Assembly: GCA_027186245.1 (NCBI GenBank)
Contig: CP114486.1
Coordinates: 5,361,501 to 5,425,500 of the forward strand
Origin: Coriaria nepalensis
Lineage: Eukaryota > Streptophyta > Magnoliopsida > Cucurbitales > Coriariaceae
Length of the DNA stretch: 64,000 nucleotides
Reading direction: 5' to 3'
A program made the translations under genes and the position numbers. A model generated the notes under the pieces. That model was not told the origin of the DNA and searched no databases. It saw only the letters and a program-made list of their open reading frames with translations. Shown here one piece after another: positions 1 through 12,645 of this stretch; position 1 is the stretch's first letter; each line of letters begins with the position of its first letter.

Positions 1-440
1 TTCCTTAGAAAATATATCTAATTGAGAGCTACAAAATTCAAGACCATTATCAATTCTTAATGCTTTTAATTTTAGTTCAGTTTGAGTTTCCACTAAAGTG
101 TTCCTTGTTTTAAACTTTTCTAGAGGTTCAACTTTACTTTTTAGTAAACATAGCAAAACTTTTCTAATAAAATCATCTATGATAGATAAGAAAAACCTAT
201 TATTACCATGTAACATAACTTATTTAGGACCTCACAAATCAACATATATATTATTAAGATAATTTTTAGATAAATGAATACCCTGTTGTTTTCCCAAAAT
301 ACAAGTTTCACAAAACTAGTCTTATGCTGTTTTAGACAATTGAATACCCTTCACAAAATTGGCCCTTGCTTACCAAAGACTTGTAAGCCTTTCTGACTCA
401 TATGACCCAATCTCAAGTACCATAATTCATTCCAATCAAT
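1..440 (-). mobile_element. Copia retrotransposon relic, GAG-pre-integrase and start of integrase
   Basis: Read on the minus strand, about 433-361 gives ELWYLRLGHMSQKGLQVFG, the GAG-pre-integrase block of Ty1/Copia polyproteins. After it come the Cys of the HHCC zinc motif, then an integrase core (SIIDDF-like, LVETQTELKLKALRIDNGLEF) that runs off the left window edge. Stops and substitutions break the frame, for example a stop inside the region that should read DLWGP. It is inactive and truncated by the window. Confidence 0.85.
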
Positions 441-2208
441 ATCAGTAGTAATTAAAATGTAATCAAATGACTCTTACATATATAAATGTGTAATCAAATT
501 AAAATTATTGAGATATTCTGAAGTCATAACCAATCCATGAAATCAAATCGGATGTTTACGATGTAATCTTATTTTTACGAATTCGAATGCTCGTGATATG
601 ATAGAAAAGATACACCATATACATACATTATAAACTACAAACATTATATTCATTCATCACATCACCCATCACATAAAAGTGAATTTGTGATTGTGATGAA
701 ATTTTGTGTGCTCATGTGATTGTAATGGAGTTTTGTGTGCCCATGGCAATGTATGACATATATATATACTTAAATTATTATATATTCCTTTAAGATTTAT
801 CAAAATATAACTAAAAATAGTTGATCATCAAACCTAATATTGACTTATATTTAAACTTATAATGTAATGCATATAAAATGACCCCCTTGTGATTTTCAAA
901 ATTTCAAATGATCCATTAATAATATTAATAAAATATCAAACGATCTACTTATAATATTAATATATAAATTAAAAGGTACAAAAGTCTTTTCATTTGAAAA
1001 AAAAAAACAGTTGACTATTTTAACTTTTAATGGATGAATTTATTTGTAACTTAAAGAAAATCTAAAAAATTCCATTTATAATTCCTAAAACCTTAAGTAA
1101 TATACTTGTAATATCACTAAACTCCAAGAGATCCAAAGATAATTTGCCCGTAAAGTTGTGGTCAAGGATTCAAAATTCCACTGTATTAAAATTTTAATTT
1201 AATGAAGGTAAAAACTTAGAACACTTGCTTTTGCATATGAAAGTTTATCCAGGACATATTTAGAACACTTGCAATTTTAGCTTATCCTTGTGCAAATCCA
1301 ATGTGTAGGTAGACAATGCTAGTGGTAAATTTGAGAGAGAGTACATATAAATACCCTAGACCCTAAACCAATCAATCCATTGGACTGCAATCCAAATTTA
1401 TTTGTTCACACAACTGACATATATCTGGGTTTCAAAATACAATCAAACACCAGCTTGTATATCATCTCGATTCAAGTTTAGTGTACCCAGAATTAGCTTG
1501 TCTAAATTCTTCTGATTAGATGAACCATGAAAAACACACATCCCAAAAGGGAAAACATGATCAAATAAACCCAAACAAACCCAACTAAGGATGTATTACA
1601 TACAAAGCAAGTTTCCTCTTCCAACAGGAGCCTTGCTGTTTCATCATGAGGAAAAGAACACCCTTTCTTCCCCCCCTTTTTGTTGAACTTCAGAGTCGGC
1701 ATCTGCAATCTGAAGTCCATGGCACAAAAAAGAAACACTGCAGTAAAATCAGAAACAAAACAAAAAGGTGGTAAGAAAACCAACCAAAATCCTGCTGCAT
1801 CTACAAATTCCATTAAACAAATGATAACAATGAACAGAAAGCACTTTCCAAGTCTACTTGAAATTAATCACATATCATGGCATCGCAAGTACTTACTAAA
1901 AAGTCTAGTTACTCGAAGAATTAAGCCACCCGAAAAAGCATTTTATCTAATACATTTCAATGCACTCTTCGTTTTTTCGACAATCACATTCACAATCTAT
2001 TGACTACGATTGCAACATTCCCCATGGTTGCTATGAGTTAACATTAATTTTGTAAGGATCTGGATAGCCCAGCGACAATAATAATCAGGCTTAAATTCAG
2101 GTCCATAATTCTTAAAGAACACGCTGCCTTTCTTTTCGAAATGGTGCATAAACAAAACTAAACGATTAGTCAATTACATGTTAAGAAAGTATTACCCATC
2201 AATGATTT
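441..2208. other. Intergenic; 3' flank of the small membrane protein gene
   Basis: AT-rich sequence without a supported gene, apart from a short tandem duplication at 687-744. The right part (about 1500-2208) is probably 3' UTR and downstream flank of the minus-strand gene at 2209-2532. The open frames in it match no family I know. Confidence 0.5.
687..744 (+). repeat. 29-bp tandem duplication
   Basis: Two adjacent 29-bp units (687-715 and 716-744) both read GTGATTGTRATG then a TTTTGTGTGC core and end in CAT. They differ at about four positions, all transitions. Confidence 0.75.
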
Positions 2209-2532
2209 TCAGGGGCGAGTTTCTTTTGAATCGGAGGCAGAATGGGAAGAAGAGTCGTCCTGGCGAGAGGGGAGAGGGTTAGAGCCCTTGATGATCCATC
2301 CAAGAGCGAAAAAGGAAACACCAGCAAGGATGGCGGTTCCCCACGCGTGAGAGTACCACTTGCTATACTGTCTTATTGCAAACCTCCATTGTTCTCTCAG
2401 CGTTGTCGGGTCCGGGTTTGTCCGCTCCGGCGGGTTCGGGTAGTGGATCTTTTGGCTGCTGTTAGTTTCCTTTGGAATTTCAGAAGAAGAGGAAGGAAGG
2501 TTTCGATTGGACCTTTTTTCTGGGTCAGTCAT
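2209..2532 (-). CDS. Small single-pass membrane protein, plant-conserved type, function unknown
   Basis: An intronless 107-residue protein with its own start and stop. The first half is polar and low in complexity, rich in Ser, Asn, Pro and Glu. A basic and aromatic stretch (LREQWRFAIRQYSKWYSHAW, about residues 46-65) leads into one hydrophobic segment (about 66-82, GTAILAGVSFFALGWII). A short Ser/Asp-rich tail follows. The layout suggests one membrane span with the basic WRFAIRQYSKWY stretch on the cytosolic side. I believe small plant proteins of this pattern exist, but I cannot name the family, so no symbol is given. The start at 2532 is the first ATG of the frame. Two G-box cores lie 120-175 bp upstream, in a GC-richer promoter-like stretch. 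The opposite-strand frames over the same bases are taken as shadows. Confidence 0.72.
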   Translation of the reverse strand: MTDPEKRSNRNLPSSSSEIPKETNSSQKIHYPNPPERTNPDPTTLREQWRFAIRQYSKWYSHAWGTAILAGVSFFALGWIIKGSNPLPSRQDDSSSHSASDSKETRP

Positions 2533-2653
2533 GGAGAACGGAAATGGGGTAGAGCAGAAGAGAACCTCAGTTCGGTTGATTCCCTTTTTTTTGTCTTTTT
2601 TTGGGGTAAAAAAAATACAAGAGGAAGAAGAAGGAGGTGTATTTTGCTTTTGG

Positions 2654-2706
2654 CACGTGTGTGTTGATAAACTCCAAATCTTACATTTGGCATGTGCTTA
2701 CACGTG
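2654..2706 (-). promoter_or_regulatory. Paired G-boxes upstream of the small membrane protein gene
   Basis: CACGTG occurs at 2654-2659 and again at 2701-2706, start to start 47 bp apart and 120-175 bp upstream of the minus-strand start codon. CACGTG is the core bound by plant bZIP and bHLH factors, including ABA- and light-linked ones. Functional use is inferred from position only. Confidence 0.5.
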
Positions 2707-2760
2707 GATGGTAGGAATGGAGCTGATTCTAGTGTTTTTATATATATATGTACTTAGATT

Positions 2761-5700
2761 TTAACCTCGCTATAATTAAGTTATAACTATTGTTAAAACA
2801 ACAAAATTAATCATATAATTTAAAAAAATATTAAATAAATAAATAAAATCAAACAAATTTGTTCATTGTTAATACGTTGAAATCAAAATAAATATTTAAA
2901 GAGAACGTTGATAAAGTTATTTTAAATTAATAAATCATATATAATTTATAAAATTATATAAATATAATTATTCCATATGTTACATTTCTTACACATTGTA
3001 AATTCAACTCATTAATTGATATAGAACTAAAATTACAGCACTTGAAGGTCAACTTCAAGTTGAGGAAAATTACATAACTAAATTAAACTTAGAAAAAAAC
3101 CTTCTTTAATCACATAGCAACAACTTGGAGATGTTGTCGTAGTAATATTCATGTATGATTCAAAATAACATAAATATATTACTATAGAGTTAAAATTGAA
3201 ACGTAAATTAATGACATCATGTCAATCTCATAAAATCAGTATGTTATTTCGGATAAACTATTCATAAGTTTCCTACAAAATCTAAGAAAATAAATGAAAT
3301 TAAGAAAGAAACATGTGGCATTCAAATTTTACTAATGTGTAAAGAACAATTCTCATTTTCTTAATCTCATAATTAAGATTGATAAATCTTACACGATGAG
3401 GAACATAAAATCAAGGGGATAATGGCCCCCAAATGTAATGACGAAATGTTCCAAAATGCACTGGTTATATAGCACTACATTACAGAGCGCGTGAGAATGG
3501 AATTTGACAACGTTTGCCGTTTCAAGATGTGCAACTTCTTTATGTCTTTTAACCTACCGTAATACCTTAAGTTCAGATACAACGTTTATTACATGAAGTA
3601 ATAATTAAGGCATCAGAGATTACAGGAACCATGAATTCACATTCATTGTAAAGTTTGGAGGCTGTCACTGGTTGGAGACAACTCGTGTACCAAAGAGTAG
3701 TTCTAATAAGTGGTATTAGAATTAGTTGTATTTAGATTCAAGATCAAAATAATTTTATAGTATATATAATAATCTTGGCATATTATTGAAATTGTATGCT
3801 TGATAATAATACATGTTTAATATACCTACTCAATTTTATATATGATATGCTCATTGTGTTTAATATCATGTTATGTTATGTTTAAAATCAAAATCAAAAT
3901 CAAAATCAAAATCGAAATCATGTTATGACATATAATCAAGTTATGTTTGCATTATTTTCATGTTTATATGAAAAAAAAAACAATTTTGAATGTATGCATC
4001 ATAATTAGACGAACCATATTAGGGCTTTTGTCTGCCTTGTTTTAAAAATTAAAACTCATTTTTCAATTTTGAATAATTTGATATATACAAGGGGAATTTA
4101 AGTTTTAAATTTTTGGATTAATTAGTTTTAAATTTCGGTGTGAAGATTGAATAAGCAAAATTCTTGTATAAAGTTTATAATTGATTTACACTTAATAATT
4201 GATTCGATTTGATGTTAAATTACAATCTAGAAATTTTAGGGTTCTTGAAACATACCTATTACTTGAATTTGGATATAAGAATGTTGTCTGATTTGCTTCG
4301 TAATGGAATATGTATCCTTAATGTTTTGAATTATTATTTCCTTGATTATTGACCCGATTATGGTGTTACAGTATGAAATTGCAATCCCAAAAATTTAAGT
4401 CTTCATGATTTTTAGATCCCTAAATTTAAAGGTTTGATTTTGGGATTTGTTGATAAAATTGATATTCTTATAAATAGAAAACGAAAATTAGCGTTGCCTT
4501 AATCATAAGAATTAAAAAGGAAACTATAAGATTAACAAAAACTCTAAATTTTTGCAAATCAGGTATGCAAATAGGTGAATTTTTGGGCCGGGTTCGGGTT
4601 TGGGTCCGGCGGAATGGATGAAGCTTGAAGACGATGATCACAATTGAAGGCCCCACGGGCAGGTTGCGGCGCATGAGGCATCAGACGGGGGTTCTGAGAT
4701 TGCCAAAATTTTTGTTGGAAGCTTGTGTTAGATTATGAGTTTTAATTTAATTTTTAGCAAATTTAAGTATTTATTATTAATTAAATATAGATAAAGTTAA
4801 GGTAATTAACCCTTTTCTAGGAAAATAAATAATTTTTGAAAAATAAAATTCTTAGAAAAATTAATACATGTTTAGAGAGGTTAATTACAATAATAACTCT
4901 CCCAATGGATATGCATAAAAATAATGCATTATAAAGTCATTTTTATAATGCATAAAAATAAATAAAAATATTAAATACATGCATTATAAAGTCATACTTA
5001 AATACAATGAATAAAGAGATTATTAGAGATTTAATTCCATTTGGATTGATCGCATGCAAAAATATACAATTTTTGTATGCAGGTTGTTCTAGCCCTTCTA
5101 TTTTGTATGATATATCTTAATTATAAGATACATTATAGATTGATGTAAATATTAATTATTAAAGTAATTAATTTATCGAGATTTATAATGATTTCTTAAA
5201 TATTAAAGAACAAGATATCATTTGTTTATTGCATATAATTGTTTGCTCAGAGAAAGTTATCGTGTGTTTTAATTAAACGGTTTGTGAAGTATAAGGGTAT
5301 GAGGTATATTGGCATAGAAGGTTTGTCCACTCAAAGGAAATAAATTTTGCGGACGTTAAGAATCATCATATATTTGCTTCATAATTTTTTAATTTTTAAT
5401 TTTATTAAATATTAAATAATTAATTAATAAATAAATAAATACATAAAAGTATCTATTAATAAAAATAAAAAGTGTAAATTTTAAAAAATTATGAATATAA
5501 AGGGTAATTAGTGAAAACCCCCCTTCAATAAGGCAATGAGATTATGTCAAGGAGGAGCTGTAGTTTGTCTTGTTCGAAATGGGAACTGCGGTCAAGGCTG
5601 CTGTGTAGATATATAGATGGAAAAATGTGAGCTGGTAATTTGAATCAATTTTGAGGGTAAATGAGGTAGTTTAAAAATAAAGTTAGGGATAAATTAGAGA

Positions 5701-5929
5701 TAAAAAAATGATTCCTCATATTGAATTTTCGTACCAAACAAAGGAATTGAAGGACGAAGTAAGGAATCAATTTTTTTATTCTCATGCACAATCAAATAGA
5801 GAATCAAAGCATCCTATATTTTTTTCATTCAACAACATTCTTAAAAACTAATCCCACTCTTTTTTAAAGATCAAACTGCCCCTTAAAATTTACTTTTATA
5901 TGGTTATGGGATGTTTACATGATACAACA
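2761..5929. other. Gene-poor AT-rich interval
   Basis: No gene is supported. It contains a hexamer microsatellite at 3884-3919, a small GC-rich island at about 4580-4700 (GGGCCGGGTTCGGG) with no coding frame I recognise, and long stretches of A/T-biased low-complexity sequence. Confidence 0.5.
3884..3919 (+). repeat. AAAATC hexamer microsatellite
   Basis: Six consecutive hexamers of AAAATC, the last one reading GAAATC. Confidence 0.9.
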
Positions 5930-7478
5930 AAAAGGATTGATGACAACAAATAATTGGTATACAAACTAAGGAAATCTATATATGGCCTCAAGAAAGCTTC
6001 TATAAATGTATTATTTGAAATTTTATAGAGCTATGATTTCTTTAGATTTTGTTAAGATTTTGTTAAATAAAGATGATCGACATATATATTTGAAGATCTA
6101 TGAGAGCAAGTTTATATTTTTAGTCTTTTTATGTGGAAGATGTCTTGCTAACAAGTAATTTTTCAATCAGTTGCATATTATAGGGTTGCTACGCATGTTC
6201 TGTAGTTCAAAAACTTCATTTTCAGGTCTATAGTAGTTTAATATATCTCAAAATCACTTAAATTTTTAGTAGCTCAAAGCATATGAAAATAAAATATATT
6301 TCAATCAAGAATCTCATAATGAATGGAGAGATTGTAACATAGTACATTAATACAAAGACTATGATAGTTGATCCATTAATACAAATAAATTTTGTCCATT
6401 ATTTTTGGTATATCTTTTACATGGATATTTTATGATACTGATGATCATCATATATGTATTGATTGATTTATCCACATAAAGTATATACTATCATAATAAT
6501 CAAAATCTTAATATTTGATGTCTGTTTTAAGTATGACTAATTTGTTAACTAGGTATGTCTTATGTATGCACCATTCGGAAAAGACTTGAGAGAGTGAGGT
6601 GACACATACGTGGCTTATTAATTAAGTTGGTAGATTCCTCTTGCAAGCTTACTAGTTAAGCTGTGTTGGAAGAACAATTGATTTCTCTAAACAACTTATT
6701 GTTGAAGCATGTGGTAATAGAGAAATCATAAGGAAGACTTGCTACACTACCACATTGTGATTCATGCCGATAAAGTTAGTTAGAATTTGTGACCATGGAG
6801 GTACTATATCATTAAATGATGTAACTATCTCTTTAATCCTATGTTAATTGTTTTATTAGTCCAAATTGGTCAGGGATGAATCCGCACGACCATATTATTT
6901 TCAAAATTGGGCCATATAAAATTTTACAAATAGTTTAGCTTGAGTTATTTTTTTTATAATAACTTGCTTTATAAAATTACTAGATTAATTTATGCCAAAG
7001 TAAGAGATTATTAAAATAATCTTAATTGAGATTAAAATTAATCTAGTATTTTACTTTTATAAAAACGAGCCATAGAATATGGTCAGGTCAGGGAATAAGT
7101 TTGTAAGCTCAATAATGTTATGTGATTCGATAGTATGATAGATTTTAGCATGTCTCAATTTTATTAAATGTGGTTGGATGGTAATGTAGACTCATGTTAA
7201 GTAATAACTTGTAATGAGAATATCCACTCTAACTCTTATAAATTGGCTAGGTCCTCTCTCTATTGATAACTTTAGTGTCTTGTCCCATTGAGAGCCATCA
7301 TTCAAGTTTTTGCCAGGATAAAGAAGACGATCTAGACATAGGTGATTTGTTGCACGAGTTCGAAACATGAGTTATTTTATAATCCATGGAGAATTTAGTT
7401 ATGTTTTCTTTAATTATTGTTTGATTCATATCTTGATTCTAGTATGATTTACGTATAGGTTGTATAATATTTCTAACA
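5930..7478 (+). mobile_element. Decayed Copia retrotransposon: reverse transcriptase end and 3' LTR
   Basis: About 5958-6140 encodes broken reverse transcriptase text (YGLKKAS, then HIYLKIYESKFIFLV, which matches the Copia segment around the palm motif). About 6300-6400 reads NGEIVT, a stop, then YINTKTMIVDPL, the end of the Copia RNase H region. About 7230-7478 looks like an LTR: CTTATAAATTGGC as TATA box, CTTGTCCCATTGAGAGCC as transcribed leader, and a CTAACA terminus at 7478. Frames are interrupted throughout. The LTR left end and the body 5' half were not located. Confidence 0.7.
6969..7062. repeat. AT-rich inverted repeat inside the Copia relic
   Basis: TTATAAAATTACTAGATTAATTT at the left is matched in inverted orientation by AAATTAATCTAGTATTTTAC and a TTTATAAA end at the right, arms of roughly 25 bp around a 40-bp centre. 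It may be a small MITE. No target duplication was confirmed. Confidence 0.45.
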
Positions 7479-7842
7479 ACTCCAAAATCAAGCAATCTTT
7501 ACCTTATATACTGGTTCAAATGAATATAAAAACCAGTATGTAACAAGATCTATATATATATATGGTTAACTTATTGTTTATGTCCCTCTTTTTTTTTTTT
7601 CCGTTTCTCTATTTTCGTCCTTGTGTTTTGATTCGAGTCGATTAAGTTCTTAAAGTTTTAATTTTATCACATTTTGATCCTTGGGGTGAAAAAGAAAATA
7701 AACATACACTAACAACTAACAGTTGGTCCCTAAATAATTAATAATTCTTTTTAACCCCTCCTTCCCCAAACCCTCCTCTTTCTGGAAAAAAAAAATAGGC
7801 CGGGCTGGGCTTGGCCTATTTTGAAAATATATGTCCGAGCCC

Positions 7843-8010
7843 GGCCTGGAAAGCCCTTTGGGTTTATCCCGGGCCCATCCGAGCTTAAAATGGACAGGGT
7901 TCGACCGGGCCTAAAATTGGCCTGTCTCGGAATGCCCTTTAAGTTTATCCCGAGCCCATCTGGGCTTAAATGGGCCGGGTTCGATCGAGCCTTACCGGGC
8001 CTAAAATAGG
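7843..8010 (+). repeat. Two diverged ~80-bp GC-rich units
   Basis: About 7843-7922 and 7925-8010 repeat the same order: a GGCCTG or GTCTCG stretch, GCCCTTTRRGTTTATCCC, GAGCTTAAA or GGGCTTAAA, then GGGCCTAAAAT. The frame through both gives paired peptides FGFIPGPSELK and FKFIPSPSGLK, which shows a duplication rather than a gene. Confidence 0.7.
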
Positions 8011-8125
8011 CCCGACTCTTTTTAAATAAAATATTAATAATAAATTATTATTAAAGTAAGAGAGATTATTTGAGATTAAGGAATAATGATAAGAGAGATA
8101 ACAATGAATAAGGATAAGAGATTGT

Positions 8126-8293
8126 GATTAATGATAAGAAAACCAGGGATTATAGAAGAATGATGATTAATTATAAATTAGATTATTAGAAGATTAGATA
8201 AGATGTTGAGATTAATGATAAGAAAACTAAGGATTATAGAAGAATGGAGATTAATTATAAATTAGACTATTAGAAGATTAGATAAGAGATTGA
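8126..8293 (+). repeat. 84-bp tandem duplication
   Basis: Units at 8126-8209 and 8210-8293 both start GATTAATGATAAGAAAAC and share GGATTATAGAAGAATG and TAGAAGATTAGATAAGA in the same order, with only a few differences. They lie in the AT-rich core of the element at 7797-8650. Confidence 0.8.
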
Positions 8294-8650
8294 GAGAGAG
8301 AGTGTGTGAGAAAATGTGAGGAATATTTATAGGAAAAATTCGGGTGGAGGGAAAATTTAAAAATTATTTTTATGAGGGAGGTAAAAAAAAAAAAATTTAA
8401 TTTTTTTTTTTTATAAATTTCTTCAAGCACGGCTCAATCGGGCTGGGCCTAGCTGGCCCTAGCCTAGTAGGGCTCAGCCGGGCTAGGCTGGGCTAGACCG
8501 GACCGGCCCTCCGAGCTTGGAAATTTGTCCAAGCCCGGATTTGTATCTAAGCAGCCTTGGCCCGGCCCATATAAAAATGGGTTGGGCCGGGTTTTTCCCC
8601 CGGGCTACGGACCGAGCCAAAAAATCTGACCCATTTTGACACATCTAATT

Positions 8651-11600
8651 ATATGTACTAATTAAAAGATATCTCATATATAAATATTAAGATAACACTA
8701 ATGAATATCGGTGAAAGTTATATTCATATCAACCCATAATAATATCTAATCGAGACATAAACACAAAATGCCCAAGGACTATTAGCCTACTAAACCTTAT
8801 GTATGTTCAAGACCATTCAAATGAGATATAAAATCATAACATACCTTGTAGGTTATTAACTCATTAATTATTGCATTAAGTCACAAATTTCCAATCATGA
8901 CACAATAAATATAACTTTTGCTTAAGGTCGAGAAATTTTAGCAAACTTACCTCCTTATGGAGATTACATAGAAAAATCTAACTCTCAAATCATGTATCAA
9001 ACTTTAATGAAGTTGAGTTTTCGATATATGCACTCATAAAATAATATGAAATTAATGTAGCAATAAATAGTTAATAGCAATAGAAAAAATCATATCATTG
9101 TAATATGCTTATCTATATAAGCATGAGGAAAATCACATTGCTTCTGACTAAGGATCCAAGGGTGTACTCTCCCACACTTCTAATGATCGTAACTCGATAG
9201 TAACATTTGCCAATAGTATCGGCAAATTTCCAATACTAATTAACTATTTCTTGACAAAATTTTAGGTTAATTTTATTATATTCAACTTAATTGAGTTAAC
9301 CGTTTAACTCATATTTAGACATTCAATAGATGAAATACAATATTTTTCTTGATCAAATCCAAAATTATACATGTAGGTCTATTATTGAAAATAAGATTAA
9401 TAAATCTGACATAATATATAAATAACTCATAATAAATTATATATATATTTGAATTTTATGTATAATAATACCTTTGTCTAAGAAATTTTGCAATGAATGC
9501 AATGGTGTTCTCAAATTCACCATCTGAGCTGTCATGCGCCACTACGCGCCATCGAAGCGTCTGGGCATCGCCTTGTGTGAAGAGGTCATCTGCAACCTTT
9601 GGTGGGTTCGCCAAACTCGATTCTAACCCATTTAACCCGTTTACAAACCCATTGGAACCTGAATGTTAATTTTAATCTTAAACCAATGACTATTATGAAT
9701 TCTCTTGATTAACAAAGTATTACATTAAATTTATATCAAGAATTAATTTAAGGCATCAATAACATCAATGAACGAGTTATTTAATGAACGAGTATGACTA
9801 ATCAACATCCCAGAAAACATACTCAGACTATGACTAATCAACATCCCAGAAAACATACTCAGACATCAATCAACTCAACAAATCAAATTTATCCTTGAAT
9901 TTCATTATGAACACTGGTAGATTAATTAAAACACGAAAACATCTTCAAACGTCAAATTCTCGTAGCATAGATTGAATCATCCAATAATGAACGCATGTTT
10001 TTAATTCATATCAACATGGGAACAAAAGCCCTATAAATTTGATAACTTTAGCAATTATAACAACGTTGGTTTTAAAAGGTCATTCAATCAATAAACCCTC
10101 AAAATTCGAATCTCCATTCTTGACTATCCAAAGAACCAAATTCTCAAATTGAATCCGAATATTGGTTCTTATTGATTCATATATTTTGCATGGAAGAAAT
10201 ACACAACAATCGATATGGGATAAATGACAGAAAGAGAGTCAGCAACCAACTAGTAGTTAGTATTCAACTGTAAACTGTTAAGTAGTTCAACTTCAGTTTG
10301 TTAATTAGTCTTAAAACAAGTATAAGTAGTGTACGAGCTCCATTGATCAAAACAATGAAGAATGAAGTAAGGTTTCTCCCTCTTAATTCTCTTTCACTCT
10401 CCCTCAATTCTTGGAGTTCCTTAGCCTTACTCGAATAAGGCTACATCACAATTTGATCAAAGAAACCAATTTCAAAACTTCTAATTTCATAATATATGAT
10501 CGGATATGTCAAGAAAGCAAAAATCTTGTAAAATCAAATTCATAATCACAGATTAAACCGACCAACACCAAACCCATTTATTTAATCATTATTAAAGAAA
10601 ATAATAAAAACCCCAACACTTTGGTAAATTAGTTATCAAAGAAGAATCCAATATTGAGAAAATTGCCGCAAGCTACAGAGACTAATATCATCAATTTTTA
10701 ACGTGTCATAAACATGTCAAATTATTTCAAAACATGCAGTTAAAAATTGTTGTTTGCCATGGGGCTATACATGATATAAATTTCAATGAACGAAGATTAT
10801 AACATGCATAGAGTTCGTTAATACATGGTTTTAAGTACATAATCGAATCAAAATATTTTTTTAAATCTCTCATATAGTTAGGGTTCTGAATCCGCATACA
10901 ATGTGGCTCCGATAAGGGATACCACATGTTAGAATTTTTACAATTCGATAGATTTTTTATGTATTAGATTCAAAACACCATAATACATAAAGATGAAAAT
11001 AAATTACGTACTTGAGATATCATTCTTAAGCAACAAAATTTCTTTACTTATAGATTAATGCTCACATAAATATTAAGGGTTGAGATTTTCTTTATATCTT
11101 GAAAAAATTTAAATGATGGTTCTCAATAAGATAAAACGGTAGGTTTATCAATAGAAATAAAACCTAATCAATTTGTAAGTGTTAGATGTTTATTATTGTA
11201 CAACTTTATTGGGGATCCATCCATTTTGTCTTCAATGTTTTATTACTCAAAACAACAATTATTTGTAGTCGAACCTTACTAAAATACACAACTTTAGCTT
11301 TCATGAGATATCACCATCTTTCCAAATTTGATGGAAAAAGAGTTGGGAACAAAGGGAAATCTAGATAGATTTTTGGATCTTCATTTATTGGGTTAACATT
11401 AATCATGATGTTTTGGATTATGTCAAAAGTTGAAAAGCTCGATATGGTCATATGATCCATTTTTGTTATGGACTCTTAGCTCTCTAATCTTGTTACAACG
11501 TGATGTACATCAGTGTAGGTTTTAAGTTAAAGTAATAACTCAAAATGGAAGATCTATTTAATTAAAAAATTCTTACGTAAAGTTCTTTAATCACGTCATC

Positions 11601-12053
11601 GATAATAGTTTCAATAAAAAAAAAATGTGACACCTATATATCAGAAAAAAAAAAAAACTAAATAAAAAACTATCAGAAACTCGGGCGTTAGATAAATCGA
11701 ATTCACAACGTGGAATCGTATATAAGGAAAATAGGAGGTTGGACTCAAACTACAATTTAATAGAACACCATATGAATTGTCAATAGCTAAACAATAATGT
11801 ACTTATGAAAATGTTAAGGATGAAGCTACTAGTACCACTATGATTGAGCTGTCCATGTGATTATGCCCCTTACCACCAAAAAATAAAAAATAAATAAAAT
11901 ATCAATATTTGTTTTGTATTTAAGAATGCAACCTCCACCGAAAATTTATTTTTAACGAAAGAAATTACATTAGAAAAAATATATTTTAATTAGAATATTA
12001 GATTATGATGTAAATACAATTTACTTATGAAATCGTTTGGAAAATATCGTACA
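8651..12053. other. Gene-poor interval
   Basis: No gene is supported. It holds a GC-richer patch at 9520-9620 without a recognisable frame, a perfect 36-bp tandem duplication at 9793-9864, and an LTR-like stretch at about 10225-10447 (TATAAGTAG, AATGAAGAATGAA, pyrimidine-rich tract) whose ends could not be confirmed. The rest is AT-rich. Confidence 0.45.
9793..9864 (+). repeat. Perfect 36-bp tandem duplication
   Basis: The unit starting TATGACTAATCAACATCCC and ending ACTCAGAC occurs at 9793-9828 and again, without change, at 9829-9864. No difference implies a recent event. Confidence 0.93.
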
Positions 12054-12645
12054 TGTTGGAAATGAGTGAGGCTCAATCAGGAGGTAAGGCTTAATCGGAT
12101 TGAGGCCTATCAGTCATTGAGCTTATCTGAACCCGATAAATCTTACCGGGTCATAATCTAACTTGAAAGTATATATATCATTTGCACGTTTTTGTTAACG
12201 CGAACCGCTCATTTTGTCTCTCGGGTTTCTGAAGTTACGAGTGTTCTCTCTCTCTCTCCCTTGCGATTAGGTTTGTCAAGTGGGTATGATTCTTACTTGA
12301 TCTCTAATTTGATCTTCTTGCTTCTGTTTGTGTGAATGGTTTATTGTTCCATTCTTGAAGATCTATGGTTGATTTTCTATTTTGAGGCTTTGAAAGTTTG
12401 AGATCTGTATTATTGTGGAATCTATTTTGTAACTTATAAACTTGTACTGAAACTCTGATTATAGTGCTATTGGTTTCCAATGATTTTTCTGAAACACGTA
12501 AAACTCTCGTGTTCGTTATATTCTGTCATTTCGAGATTTTGATTGCTTAAACTCTGATTAAAGAAAAAAAGAATATGTAAAATATACATCAATACTTTGT
12601 ATGAGAAAAAAATTATAAGAACAGATATCAAGATAATTCCTAACA
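12054..12645 (+). mobile_element. Solo LTR, Copia-type ends
   Basis: The segment starts TGTTGGAAATGAG and ends ATTCCTAACA, giving TG...CA termini with an imperfect terminal inverted repeat (TGTTGGAA against TTCCTAACA). The flanking pentamers are GTACA at 12049-12053 and GTACC at 12646-12650, a 5-bp target duplication with one mismatch. Inside, a TATATATA stretch at about 12172 is followed by a leader-like sequence with a (TC)n run near 12246. No internal coding region or second LTR adjoins it, as expected after LTR-LTR recombination. Length is 592 bp. Confidence 0.8.

Larger units (their letters stand above)
7797..8650. mobile_element. GC-rich-ended, AT-rich-centred element, probably non-autonomous hAT-like
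   Basis: Both ends are crowded with GGCCGGGC, GGGCCC and CCGGGC blocks, while the middle (about 8020-8400) is strongly AT-rich. The right end reads TGACCCATTTTGACACATCTA, close to the TGACACCCCTA-type terminus common in plant hAT-like non-autonomous elements. There is no coding potential beyond a short repeat-derived frame. The left terminus is less clear and the assignment is inferred from composition. Confidence 0.55.

Noticed and set aside
1502..1813. 103-residue minus-strand frame
   Set aside because: Hydrophobic translation of probable 3' UTR sequence; no start context or family match.
2242..2667. 141-residue plus-strand frame over the small membrane protein gene
   Set aside because: Arg-rich shadow of the minus-strand gene, with low-complexity tail from a purine tract.
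4560..9665. Inverted relatives at about 4.0-4.7 kb and 9.5-10.1 kb
   Set aside because: Some shared words (GGCGCATGA, AGGGCTTTTGT) appear in opposite orientation, but similarity is too weak by eye to call a repeat pair.
10225..10447. A second solo LTR
   Set aside because: The inside looks LTR-like (TATAAGTAG, AATGAAGAATGAA, CT-rich), but the presumed TG and CA ends lack matching flanks.
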